Shown here: positions 8,123-15,859 of the stretch, one piece after another
Layout of the letters: every line of letters begins with the position of its first letter
Position numbering within the stretch: the first letter of the stretch is position 1
From: Clostridiales bacterium
GTDB taxonomy: Bacteria > Bacillota > Clostridia > Tissierellales > GPF-1
Length of the DNA stretch: 56,886 nt
Assembly (NCBI GenBank): GCA_013619125.1
Contig: JABXKS010000052.1
Span: 1 to 56,886, forward strand
Direction: 5' to 3'
Position numbers and translations under genes: made by a program
Notes under the pieces: generated by a model
Databases searched by the model: none
Told to the model about the DNA's origin: nothing
What the model saw: only the letters and a program-made list of their open reading frames with translations

Positions 8123-9358
8123 ATGAAAAGAGTAGTGGTAACAGGAGTTGGAGCGATTACGCCCTTGGGGCTGAACGTTGAAGATACATGGGAGAAAATA
8201 AAAGCGGGAGAATGCGGGATCAGCCCCATCTCTGTCTTTGATACGGAAAATTTCGAAGTAAAGGTAGCGGCTGAAGTTAAAGGCTTTGATGTTACGGCTT
8301 ATATGAAAAAGAAGGAAGCAAAGAAGATGGATCGTTTTATTCAATTTGCTGTAGCTGCCGGAAAGGAAGCAATGGCGGATTCGGGATTGGATCTTGCTGC
8401 GATCAACCCGGAGGAATTCGGTGTGATCTTGGGCAGTGGAATCGGCGGATTGACAGCGATTCGCGACGAGAGTCTAGTGCTTCAGGAAAAAGGCGACAAG
8501 CGAGTATCTCCCTTCTTTATTCCGAAATCGATTATCAATATTGCTCCAGGCAAGCTCGCCATCGAGTATGGTGCCAAGGGTCAATGTTATGGTGTTGTAA
8601 CGGCTTGTGCCTCGGGTACAGACGCCGTAGGGCAAGCCTTTAAGGCCATTCGTTATGGAGAGCAGACCCTTGTTCTAACGGGGGGGACGGAAGCATCCAT
8701 CAATAAGTTGGCTGTGGCTGGTTTCAATCAAATGACGGCGCTTTCTCGCACAGTGGACCCAATGCGTGCGTCGATTCCTTTTGACGCAAATCGAAACGGG
8801 TTTGTTATGGGGGAAGGAGCGGGTCTCCTTCTTTTGGAGGAATTGGAGCACGCGCAAAAACGAGGTGCGAAAATCTATGGCGAAGTGGTCGGCTATGGCC
8901 AGACCTGCGATGCATTCCATATTACGGCACCGGCTGACGGCGGCGAAGGCGCGGCTCGCGCCATGAAATTGGCGATAAAACAGGCGGAGATTCGTGTGGA
9001 AGATGTCGGATACATCAATGCCCATGGAACGAGTACGCCGGCTAACGACAAGAACGAATCTATGGCGATAGTTTCGGTGTTTGGTGAAGATTCCCAGGTT
9101 GCTGTCAGTTCAACAAAATCAATGACGGGTCACTTGCTGGGCGCGGCGGGCGCCGTTGAATCGATTTTTTGTTTGCGCGCTCTGCAGGAGCAGATCTTAC
9201 CGCCTACCATTGGTCTTGAAACGCCGGATGAGGCTTGTACCTTGGACTATGTACCGGGGAAAGCGCGGGAAGCCAAGATTCAATACGCCATGAGCAATTC
9301 GCTTGGATTTGGCGGACACAATGGATGTTTGGTCTTTAAACGATGGGAGGAAAACTAA
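8123..9358 (+). CDS. fabF: Beta-ketoacyl-ACP synthase II
   Basis: This elongating condensing enzyme (411 aa) joins malonyl-ACP to acyl-ACP. The Cys-His-His triad is visible: Cys162 in TACASGTDA, His301 in NAHGTSTPAND, and His337 in KSMTGHLLGAAG. AAGGAGGAGCGC precedes ATG 8123. Its stop shares a base with the fabZ start (TAATG). No fabB or fabA is present in the operon, so this is the only elongation synthase seen in the window. Confidence 0.96.
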   Translation: MKRVVVTGVGAITPLGLNVEDTWEKIKAGECGISPISVFDTENFEVKVAAEVKGFDVTAYMKKKEAKKMDRFIQFAVAAGKEAMADSGLDLAAINPEEFGVILGSGIGGLTAIRDESLVLQEKGDKRVSPFFIPKSIINIAPGKLAIEYGAKGQCYGVVTACASGTDAVGQAFKAIRYGEQTLVLTGGTEASINKLAVAGFNQMTALSRTVDPMRASIPFDANRNGFVMGEGAGLLLLEELEHAQKRGAKIYGEVVGYGQTCDAFHITAPADGGEGAARAMKLAIKQAEIRVEDVGYINAHGTSTPANDKNESMAIVSVFGEDSQVAVSSTKSMTGHLLGAAGAVESIFCLRALQEQILPPTIGLETPDEACTLDYVPGKAREAKIQYAMSNSLGFGGHNGCLVFKRWEEN

Positions 9359-9783
9359 TGCTGTCTTATGATGAAATTCAAAACATTATTCCACATCGTG
9401 CACCTTTTTTGTTGATTGATCGTGTGGATGAATTGGAGCCGGGGGTTTTTGCCAAGGGCGTGAAGATGGTCAGCGGAAACGAGTTCTATTTTCAGGGCCA
9501 TTTTCCAGCTGAAAAAGTGATGCCAGGGGTATTGATCATTGAAGCCTTGGCGCAGATGGGTGCCGTTGCCATTCTTTCTTTGGAAGAAAACAAGGGGAAA
9601 ATTGCATACTTTGGTGGAATCAATCAGGCTAAGTTTAAGAAGAAAGTAGTGCCAGGCGATGTTTTGGAATTGGAAACGAGAATTGTGAAATCGAAGGGAA
9701 GCGTTGGTATCGGTGAAGCGATTGCACGAGTCAACGGGAAGATTGCTGTTAAAGCGGAATTGGTTTTTGCTATTGGTCAATAG
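9358..9783 (+). CDS. fabZ: 3-hydroxyacyl-ACP dehydratase
   Basis: FabZ dehydrates beta-hydroxyacyl-ACP to the trans-2-enoyl form. It is a 141-aa hot-dog-fold enzyme with IIPHRAPFLLIDRV at the N-terminus and catalytic His48 and Glu62 in the GHFP...MPGVLIIEALAQ block. I start it at ATG 9358, which overlaps the fabF stop by one base and sits 7 nt after GGGAGG. An in-frame ATG at 9343 would put the ribosome binding site inside the gene. No FabM- or FabA-type isomerase follows, so the route to unsaturated fatty acids is not visible here. Confidence 0.95.
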   Translation: MLSYDEIQNIIPHRAPFLLIDRVDELEPGVFAKGVKMVSGNEFYFQGHFPAEKVMPGVLIIEALAQMGAVAILSLEENKGKIAYFGGINQAKFKKKVVPGDVLELETRIVKSKGSVGIGEAIARVNGKIAVKAELVFAIGQ

Positions 9784-9835
9784 ATTTCCTTGCATCGACA
9801 AGAAATTCTGGATAATATAGGAAGAAGAAAGCAAA

Positions 9836-10303
9836 GTGGGTGAGGCTATGTCGAAAGACAGCACAAAAACCCTGATCAATCAGATCTTGGTGGAGTTGTT
9901 TCGTGATATCTTGGAAATTGAAGAGCAATCGATTACAACTCGAACCAAGCCGTCGATTACGGTAAACGAGATGCATATTATTGAAACTATTGGTTTAAAT
10001 CAAGCCAGGTCCATGGGAGAAGTAGCGCGAGATTTAGGGATTACCATGCCGTCTTTGACGTCTGGAATCAATCGTCTGGTGAAGAAGGGCTATGTAGAGA
10101 GAAAGAGAACGGAAGAGGATCGTCGCGTGGTGAAGGTGGAATTGACCAAACCGGGCCGACAAATCTTTCGCGCGCATGAATTGTTCCATGAGCAAATGGT
10201 GGAAGCACTGATCCATGATTTGGAGATTGAAGAGTTGCCGCTGTTAATGAATTCCTTGGCGCAGCTACGTGATTTTTTCCGAGAACGGTATTTCCAAAAA
10301 TAA
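9836..10303 (+). CDS. MarR-family transcriptional regulator (probable fatty acid operon regulator)
   Basis: This 155-aa winged-helix regulator belongs to the MarR family. The central helix-turn-helix reads SMGEVARDLGITMPSLTSGINRLVKKGYVERKR in two halves of the wing region, and the DRR wing motif follows (EEDRRVVKVEL). It lies 52 nt after fabZ on the same strand, before a terminator, so it is probably the last gene of the acc-fab operon. In lactic bacteria a MarR protein, FabT, controls such operons, usually from the front; a similar role here is inference. The start is uncertain: GTG 9836 (AGGAAG 11 nt upstream) or ATG 9848. Confidence 0.85.
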   Translation: MGEAMSKDSTKTLINQILVELFRDILEIEEQSITTRTKPSITVNEMHIIETIGLNQARSMGEVARDLGITMPSLTSGINRLVKKGYVERKRTEEDRRVVKVELTKPGRQIFRAHELFHEQMVEALIHDLEIEELPLLMNSLAQLRDFFRERYFQK

Positions 10304-10340
10304 AAGCTACAGCTTGTGAAAACAGGCTGTAGCTTTTTCT
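10304..10340. terminator. Bidirectional terminator between marR and lepB
   Basis: A stem built from AAAGCTACAGC and GCTGTAGCTTT is followed by a T run on the plus strand and by an A-rich flank that gives a weaker U tract on the minus strand. It separates convergent marR and lepB. Confidence 0.85.
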
Positions 10341-10898
10341 TTAGGACTGAACGTTGCCAATTCTTGAGAGGGGCCAGAATCGGAAGGTGACGTGCCCCTT
10401 GACGGAAGTCTGATCGATAAATCCGACATCCTCGCTTCGGCTATCCTTTGAAACGGGCCGATTGTCGCCGAGGACGAAGAGGGTGCCGTCTGGAACGACG
10501 CCAAAGTCACGGTACATTTCTGTGGCTTGATGAGAAATATAGGTTTCTTCCAGTCTGTTTCCATTGATGAATACCCGTCCCTCGATCATTTCTACGCGCT
10601 CTCCTGGAAGAGCAATGACGCGTTTCACCAGATTCATATTTTCGCCAACGGTTAACCGTTGAAACCAATTGAGTTGGCTCAGGTGATACTCATCAATTTT
10701 CATATTGGATTGAAATTGAATAATATCTCCGCGTTCTACGTTATGCGATCGTCTCAGCATCAGAATATCACCGTCGATCAGGGTCTCGTTCATGGACGAG
10801 CCGATGGTGGTGAGGGGAGCAAAAAAACCGAAAAACAATACCATCACAAGGATGAATACCCCATACTCTTTTGCAAAGGATTTAAGCCATTGTTTCAT
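10341..10898 (-). CDS. lepB: Signal peptidase I
   Basis: This membrane-anchored serine protease removes signal peptides from secreted proteins. The 185-aa protein has one N-terminal transmembrane helix (about residues 12-30). Ser35 lies in the SSMNETL box and Lys92 in VKRVIALPGE, forming the Ser-Lys dyad, and GDNRPVSKDSR lies near the C-terminus. AAGGAGGT precedes the ATG. It is a single gene on the minus strand with its own promoter, divergent from the GlpA-like operon. Size fits the small Gram-positive SipS-type enzymes. Confidence 0.95.
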   Translation of the reverse strand: MKQWLKSFAKEYGVFILVMVLFFGFFAPLTTIGSSMNETLIDGDILMLRRSHNVERGDIIQFQSNMKIDEYHLSQLNWFQRLTVGENMNLVKRVIALPGERVEMIEGRVFINGNRLEETYISHQATEMYRDFGVVPDGTLFVLGDNRPVSKDSRSEDVGFIDQTSVKGHVTFRFWPLSRIGNVQS

Positions 10899-10929
10899 GT
10901 GTACCTCCTTAAGATGAAATCCTGTTCTT

Positions 10930-10958
10930 ATTGTAATTCATCGAAAGGCCAAATTCAA
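10930..10958 (-). promoter_or_regulatory. Promoter of lepB
   Basis: On the minus strand, -35 TTGAAT (10953-10958) and -10 TACAAT (10930-10935) are separated by 17 nt, about 30 nt upstream of the lepB start codon. Confidence 0.75.
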
Positions 10959-10963
10959 ATCCC

Positions 10964-10992
10964 TTGCGCATAATTAATAAATATGTTACACT
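10964..10992 (+). promoter_or_regulatory. Possible promoter of the GlpA-like operon
   Basis: TTGCGC (10964-10969) and TACACT (10987-10992) are 17 nt apart, upstream of the leader terminator. The -35 match is weak. The site is back to back with the divergent lepB promoter. Confidence 0.45.
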
Positions 10993-11025
10993 ACCATTAA
11001 TTGAAAATAAGCTTGAGAAGATGAG

Positions 11026-11071
11026 AAGCTACACGAAAGCCCTTTTGGGGTATTTCTGTGTGGCTTTTTTT
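11026..11071 (+). terminator. Leader terminator (attenuator candidate) upstream of the GlpA-like operon
   Basis: AAGCTACAC (11026-11034) pairs with GTGTGGCTT (11058-11066), with an inner GAAA/TTTC and CCC/GGG extension and a run of seven Ts. It ends only 12 nt before the ribosome binding site of the first gene, so it must be read through for expression. In Bacillus, glp transcripts are controlled at such leader terminators by the antiterminator GlpP; no glpP is in this window, so regulation is inferred. Confidence 0.75.
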
Positions 11072-11096
11072 GTTGAAGCGAATAGGAGGAGTTAAT

Positions 11097-12554
11097 ATGT
11101 TAGATGTATGTATCATCGGTGGTGGCGTGATTGGGACAGCGATTTCACGCGAATTGTCTCGTTACCAATTGCAGGTGCGTCTGGTTGAAAAGAACGAAGA
11201 CGTTGGTACTGAAACAACAAAAGCGAATAGTGGCATTGTTCATGGTGGGTATGACGCGAAACATGGAAGTCTAAAAGGATTTTTCAGCGCGAAGGGGAAT
11301 GCCATGTATCCGCAACTGGAAGAGGAATTGCACTTTGGGTACCGTCAAACCGGATCTTTTGTTGTTGCATTTAACGAGACTCAGGAAATAGAATTGGATC
11401 GTCTTTTGGAAAATGGTACCAAAAATGGTGCAAGAGGTCTTTCGATTATTTCTGGCGATGAGGCAAGAGAGATGGAGCCGCATTTAAGCAAGAGTATTAC
11501 AAAGGCGCTTTTGTGCGCCACGGCCGGCGTTACCTCTCCGTATGAATTGGCGGTAGCCTTGGCGGAAAACGCGGTGAAAAATGGTGTTGAGTTTTCTTTC
11601 CATACTGAAGTGAACGGGGTTGAAAAGACGGATGATCATTTCGTCTTGCATACCAATCAAGGTCCTATTGAAGCAAAGATTGTTATCAATGCAGCGGGAT
11701 TGTACGCGGATCGTGTTTCTGCCATGATCGGCGAAGACAATTTTACGATCACACCGCGTCAGGGACAATATGTGCTTTTAGATAAGGATCAATCCTTTAT
11801 GACCGATACGGTGATTTTTCAGGCGCCGGAGAATGGATCCAAAGGCGTGTTGGTTACACCGACGGTGCATCACAATATTTTGGTGGGACCAAACTCCGAT
11901 TATATCGATGAAAAAGGCGATGTTGCCACGACCAGCGAGGTGATTTCGCGCATTATGGAAGCGGGCAGAAAGAGCATTGATGCCATCAATACAAGAAAAG
12001 TCATCCGATCTTTTGCAGGGAACCGTGCGACCAGCTCCAAACATGACTTTAGTATCGGTGAGACAGCTGTAAAAGGGTTTGTCAATGTGGCGGGAATCGA
12101 ATCTCCAGGTCTGACATCGGCACCAGCAATCGCGGTTCATGTGGCGGATATTTTGAAGGAGATGGGCGTGGAAATGGTCGCGGATCCAAACTTCGATCCG
12201 ACTCGAAAGGCTTATCAGCGCATTGCGGGAATGTCTGGATCGGAGTTGAAGAACTTGATCGCGGAAGACCCGGCTTATGGCCGAGTGATCTGTCGTTGTG
12301 AAACCATCTCGGAAGGCGAGATTGTGGATGCGATTCATCGCGGATTGCCGATTACCTCCGTTGATGCAGTGAAGAGAAGAACGCGTGCCGGCATGGGACG
12401 CTGCCAAGGTGGCTTCTGCGCACCGCGCGTGATGGAAATCATTTCGCGGGAAACGGGACTATCCATGGAAGAGATTGAAAAGCAGGGCAAGGGTTCTTAC
12501 CTGCTGACGAAACGAACGAAAGATGCTTTGGAAAGAGGTGGTCAAGATGCTTAA
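11097..12554 (+). CDS. FAD-dependent oxidoreductase of the GlpA (glycerol-3-phosphate dehydrogenase) type
   Basis: This 485-aa flavoenzyme has an N-terminal FAD-binding GGGVIGTAISREL, a DAO-type core, and a C-terminal BFD-like [2Fe-2S] domain (CRCE... near residue 400, GRCQGGFC near 437). The layout matches anaerobic glycerol-3-phosphate dehydrogenase GlpA and its L-2-hydroxyacid-type relatives. The start is ATG 11097, 7 nt after AGGAGG; an upstream in-frame ATG lies in the leader terminator and is rejected. It is the first gene of a conserved Firmicute trio with the FAD oxidoreductase and DUF1667 protein that follow. Glycerol 3-phosphate is the likely substrate but is not proven by sequence. 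Confidence 0.85.
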   Translation: MLDVCIIGGGVIGTAISRELSRYQLQVRLVEKNEDVGTETTKANSGIVHGGYDAKHGSLKGFFSAKGNAMYPQLEEELHFGYRQTGSFVVAFNETQEIELDRLLENGTKNGARGLSIISGDEAREMEPHLSKSITKALLCATAGVTSPYELAVALAENAVKNGVEFSFHTEVNGVEKTDDHFVLHTNQGPIEAKIVINAAGLYADRVSAMIGEDNFTITPRQGQYVLLDKDQSFMTDTVIFQAPENGSKGVLVTPTVHHNILVGPNSDYIDEKGDVATTSEVISRIMEAGRKSIDAINTRKVIRSFAGNRATSSKHDFSIGETAVKGFVNVAGIESPGLTSAPAIAVHVADILKEMGVEMVADPNFDPTRKAYQRIAGMSGSELKNLIAEDPAYGRVICRCETISEGEIVDAIHRGLPITSVDAVKRRTRAGMGRCQGGFCAPRVMEIISRETGLSMEEIEKQGKGSYLLTKRTKDALERGGQDA

Positions 12555-13803
12555 ATATGAATTAGTAGTTGTTGGCGGAGGTCCTGCCGGGCTGTCTGCA
12601 GCCGTTGAGGCATACGAGCAAGGTGTTCGTAAGATATTGATTTTGGAACGCGATAAGGAATTGGGTGGCATTTTGAATCAGTGTATCCATAATGGCTTTG
12701 GCCTTCATCGATTCAAAGAGGAATTGACTGGACCGGAATACAGCCGTCGCTATATCGATATGTTGGATGAGACAACGATTGAAATCTTGAAAGAGACCAT
12801 GGTATTGGAGATTTCAGAGACAAAAGTTGTTCGCGCCATCAGCGCGGAGCGTGGATATATGGAGATTGAAGCGGAAGCCATTGTCTTCTCCATGGGTTGC
12901 CGGGAAAGAACGAGAGGCGCCATTCAATTGCAGGGCGACCGTCCATCGGGTGTATTTACGGCGGGAACAGCGCAACGCTTTATCAATATGGAAGGCTATA
13001 TGCCAGGAAAGCGTGTTGTGATTCTGGGTTCCGGCGATATCGGATTGATTATGGCGCGCCGCATGACATTGGAAGGCGCCAAGGTGGAAGCGGTCTGTGA
13101 ATTGATGCCATATTCCAACGGCTTGACAAGAAATATTGTACAGTGCTTGGAAGATTACGATATTCCGCTGATGCTTTCCCATACCGTTGTCAAGGTGCAT
13201 GGAAAGTCTCGTGTGGAGGGGGTCACCATCGCGAAGGTGGATGAAAACCTACGCCCGATTCCAGAGACATTCCAGCGAATTGATTGCGATACGGTCTTGT
13301 TGAGCGTCGGTTTGATTCCAGAAAATGAGATTACACAAAACGCGGGAATTATGGTTGATACTAGAACCAACGGACCAAAGGTCGGCGAGCTTCGTCAAAC
13401 GGAAATGCCGGGCGTATTCGCTTGTGGAAATGTGGTTCACGTTCATGACCTAGTGGATTTCGTAAGCGAAGAGGGCGCGCTTTCAGGCCTGGGCGTTGCG
13501 AAATACCTGAAGGGCGAGTTGGAAACGGCAAGCAACTTTACAACAGCCAATGGCGACGGAATCGGATATGTGGTGCCGCAGACGGTAACCATGTCCAATG
13601 TGGATGATCAGGTGACCTTCTATATGCGTGTCCGCAGTGTATATGATCGCCATATTGTTCGCGCTTACCAGGGAGACACCCTGGTTGCCGAGAAAAAGGA
13701 GCGCAAGTTCCTGCCAGCTGAGATGGTGAACTTCAAGATCAAAAAAGATGTGCTGGCGAATTTGGGAGATGGCGAAATTCGATTCGTTGTCGAGGAGGTA
13801 TAG
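12547..13803 (+). CDS. FAD/NAD(P)-dependent oxidoreductase, partner of the GlpA-like protein
   Basis: This 418-aa pyridine-nucleotide-disulfide-type oxidoreductase has an N-terminal FAD motif GGGPAGLSAAVEA and a second dinucleotide site, GSGDIGLIMARR, near residue 166. The late segment PGVFACGNVVHVHDLVDFVSEEG ends in the usual FAD-contact region. It begins inside the end of the upstream gene (8-nt overlap, GAGGTGG as ribosome binding site), so the two are co-translated. It likely transfers electrons between the GlpA-like flavin/Fe-S unit and NAD(P)H or a membrane acceptor (inference). Confidence 0.85.
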   Translation: MLKYELVVVGGGPAGLSAAVEAYEQGVRKILILERDKELGGILNQCIHNGFGLHRFKEELTGPEYSRRYIDMLDETTIEILKETMVLEISETKVVRAISAERGYMEIEAEAIVFSMGCRERTRGAIQLQGDRPSGVFTAGTAQRFINMEGYMPGKRVVILGSGDIGLIMARRMTLEGAKVEAVCELMPYSNGLTRNIVQCLEDYDIPLMLSHTVVKVHGKSRVEGVTIAKVDENLRPIPETFQRIDCDTVLLSVGLIPENEITQNAGIMVDTRTNGPKVGELRQTEMPGVFACGNVVHVHDLVDFVSEEGALSGLGVAKYLKGELETASNFTTANGDGIGYVVPQTVTMSNVDDQVTFYMRVRSVYDRHIVRAYQGDTLVAEKKERKFLPAEMVNFKIKKDVLANLGDGEIRFVVEEV

Positions 13804-13807
13804 AGAA

Positions 13808-14158
13808 ATGACAAAAGAAATGACATGTATCGTATGCCCGATCGGATGTCAATTGACATTGGAACCGCAAGGCGACACATTCGCGGTTTCCGGCAATAAA
13901 TGTCCGAGGGGACAAAAATACGCCATCGAAGAAATGACGGCGCCAAAGCGAGTCGTTACTTCAACGGTTGCCGTTGATCAGGGGATGTACCCGGTGATTT
14001 CCGTCAAGACGGAAGCGCCAGTGCCGAAAGAGTTGATCTTCGAGGTAATGAAGGATATTTCCAAGGTGATGATGCCTGCGCCAGTTGTGATCGGCGATGT
14101 GGTAATCGAGAATGTGCAAGGCACCGGCATCAATGTTGTTGCCACACGAAACGCATAA
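13808..14158 (+). CDS. DUF1667 protein (four-cysteine partner of the GlpA-like enzymes)
   Basis: This 116-aa protein starts MTKEMTCIVCPIGC and places further cysteine at NKCPRG, giving Cys-X2-Cys-X3-Cys plus a distal Cys near residue 38. That arrangement can bind an Fe-S cluster or metal. It is the third gene of the trio and begins 4 nt after the oxidoreductase stop. DUF1667 proteins are regularly found next to GlpA/GlpB-like oxidoreductases in Clostridia, and a role as a small electron-transfer subunit is an inference. A terminator follows directly. Confidence 0.85.
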   Translation: MTKEMTCIVCPIGCQLTLEPQGDTFAVSGNKCPRGQKYAIEEMTAPKRVVTSTVAVDQGMYPVISVKTEAPVPKELIFEVMKDISKVMMPAPVVIGDVVIENVQGTGINVVATRNA

Positions 14159-14169
14159 GATGGTTTTTC

Positions 14170-14209
14170 AAAAAGACTTCTAGTATAATAATGCTAGAAG
14201 TCTTTTTTT
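14170..14209 (+). terminator. Terminator after the GlpA-like operon
   Basis: A perfect stem AAAAAGACTTCTAG / CTAGAAGTCTTTTT has a ten-base loop and a run of seven Ts. The loop contains TATAAT (14184-14189), which could act as a -10 box for the next gene, but no good -35 is seen. The GGAGGG ribosome binding site of the hydrolase follows at once. Confidence 0.9.
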
Positions 14210-14219
14210 GGAGGGTAAA

Positions 14220-15134
14220 ATGCGGACAGAATGGTTGAAAATGTCGGATGGTACAGATATTTACATACGAATTTGGGAGGCGGAAAATCCCAAGGCAGCG
14301 GTGCAATTGGTTCATGGCATGGCAGAGCACGCCGGTCGATATGAACGCTTTGCCAAGAAGTTAAACCGTTGTGGATATACAGTGATCGCCAATGATCATC
14401 GGGGACACGGTGAAACCGGGAAGCACGGGAAAACCCTGGGTGATTTTCCTTCTTCGGGGGGATGGAATCGCGTGGTGGAAGATTTAGCAGAGGTGCGCAA
14501 TTTCCTGGAGGGACAGTTCGACCCCAAGGGGGTCTATTTGGTTGGACACAGCATGGGTTCCTTCTTATCAAGAAGCTTGATTGCGGAGGCAGGAGAGCAA
14601 TACAGGGGTGTGATTCTCTCTGGTACAGCTGGAGACCCTGGCGTCCTGGGACGCCTTGGACAAGGGCTGGCGGCCGTACAGATGCCATTTTTAGCGGCGC
14701 AACCCAATGGCTTGATGGATCGATTGAGCTTCGGCTCTTATAATCGTGCCTTTGAACCCAATCGAACAAATTTTGACTGGCTGAGCCGTGATGTGGAAGA
14801 GGTGGATAAATATATTGACGATCCCTTATGTGGATTCATTTGCACCACTAGATTCTATCGAGATTTGTTAGGCGGGTTGCTGGCAGTCAATTCGAAAGCC
14901 AATATCGCTCGGATCCCGAAAGACCTGCCGATTTGTTTGATGTCTGGGGAACAGGATCCTGTGGGTGAGTTTGGACAGGGTATTTTGGCCATTACATCCA
15001 AGTACCGGGAGGAAAATTTGCCGGTTTCTACGCGACTCTTTCCGGGAGCGCGCCATGAAATACTGAATGAAATCAATCGCGATGAAGTGATGAACGCGAT
15101 GATAGATTGGATGAATCAACATGATGAAAAATAA
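14220..15134 (+). CDS. Alpha/beta hydrolase, monoacylglycerol lipase-like
   Basis: This 304-aa serine hydrolase has an HGMAEHAGRY oxyanion region near residue 38, nucleophile GHSMGSF near residue 112, and a likely catalytic His late in PGARHEILNE. This layout matches bacterial lysophospholipase/monoacylglycerol lipase-like proteins. It has no signal peptide, so it is probably cytoplasmic. ATG 14220 follows GGAGGG by 5 nt. It overlaps the DUF881 gene by 14 nt. The substrate is unknown. Confidence 0.85.
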   Translation: MRTEWLKMSDGTDIYIRIWEAENPKAAVQLVHGMAEHAGRYERFAKKLNRCGYTVIANDHRGHGETGKHGKTLGDFPSSGGWNRVVEDLAEVRNFLEGQFDPKGVYLVGHSMGSFLSRSLIAEAGEQYRGVILSGTAGDPGVLGRLGQGLAAVQMPFLAAQPNGLMDRLSFGSYNRAFEPNRTNFDWLSRDVEEVDKYIDDPLCGFICTTRFYRDLLGGLLAVNSKANIARIPKDLPICLMSGEQDPVGEFGQGILAITSKYREENLPVSTRLFPGARHEILNEINRDEVMNAMIDWMNQHDEK

Positions 15135-15855
15135 GAAGTGGGAGCTCTTCTTCGTTGCGCTGGTGCTGACCGCCCTGTTGGTTCAGGGATGGACGAGCCG
15201 TACGGCGGAAACGATAGAAACGGATTCGGAACTGGAAGTGCAGCGCTTGGAATTGCAAATTGCAGGTCTGCAGGAGCAATTGGATCAATTGAATCAAGAG
15301 ATTGCGGAGATCGATCAAGACATAGAGACGGAAAAAACCAGAATCTCCAGGATTGATTCTGAACGGGAAGGCTTGTTAAATCAGATTGAAGCGGAGGAGA
15401 AAGTGGCAGGGCTTCGCGAAATTGAGGGAGAAGGCTTGATCATTCGAATTACCGAGCCGGAACGACCCTATGTACAGGGGGAAAAGACAGCGTTTTTGGT
15501 GTATAACCCGGAATATATTTTGAGTCTGATCAGTGAGATCAATCAAGCGAATGTGGAAGGGATTGCGATAAACGATATTCGTTTCACCAATTATTCTTCC
15601 CTGAGACGCAATCAGGATTGTCTGATTTTGGATCAAAATTTATTGTGCGACTTGGATGGCAGTGCCTTGACGACGGTTACGCTGACCATGGTGGGTTCGG
15701 CGGAAGAAATTATGGATCGGATCGATTTTCAGGGATCCACCCTGGGATATTTGAGGGATTCCATAGGACTGAGCATTGTCTTGGAGAGTGGACAGGTTCA
15801 CTTGCAAAAGGTTGATCGTTTGCCGGAACCGGAATATGTGGAAGCATTGGAGTAA
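15121..15855 (+). CDS. DUF881 family membrane-anchored coiled-coil protein
   Basis: This 244-aa protein has an N-terminal membrane helix (about residues 9-24), a coiled coil rich in Glu, Gln and Leu (about 37-95), and a DUF881-like domain (about 95-235) starting GLREIEGEGLIIRI. Relatives such as YlxW/YlxX in Firmicutes lie near division genes, with function unsettled. The start may be the second ATG (15124). Its first bases overlap the end of the hydrolase gene, and the CapA-like gene follows after 4 nt. The probable location is anchored in the membrane facing outwards. Confidence 0.8.
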   Translation: MMKNKKWELFFVALVLTALLVQGWTSRTAETIETDSELEVQRLELQIAGLQEQLDQLNQEIAEIDQDIETEKTRISRIDSEREGLLNQIEAEEKVAGLREIEGEGLIIRITEPERPYVQGEKTAFLVYNPEYILSLISEINQANVEGIAINDIRFTNYSSLRRNQDCLILDQNLLCDLDGSALTTVTLTMVGSAEEIMDRIDFQGSTLGYLRDSIGLSIVLESGQVHLQKVDRLPEPEYVEALE

Positions 15856-15859
15856 AAAA

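Noticed and set aside
9343-9357. ATG 9343 as the fabZ start
   Set aside because: It overlaps the GGGAGG site used by ATG 9358 and adds five residues not expected in FabZ.
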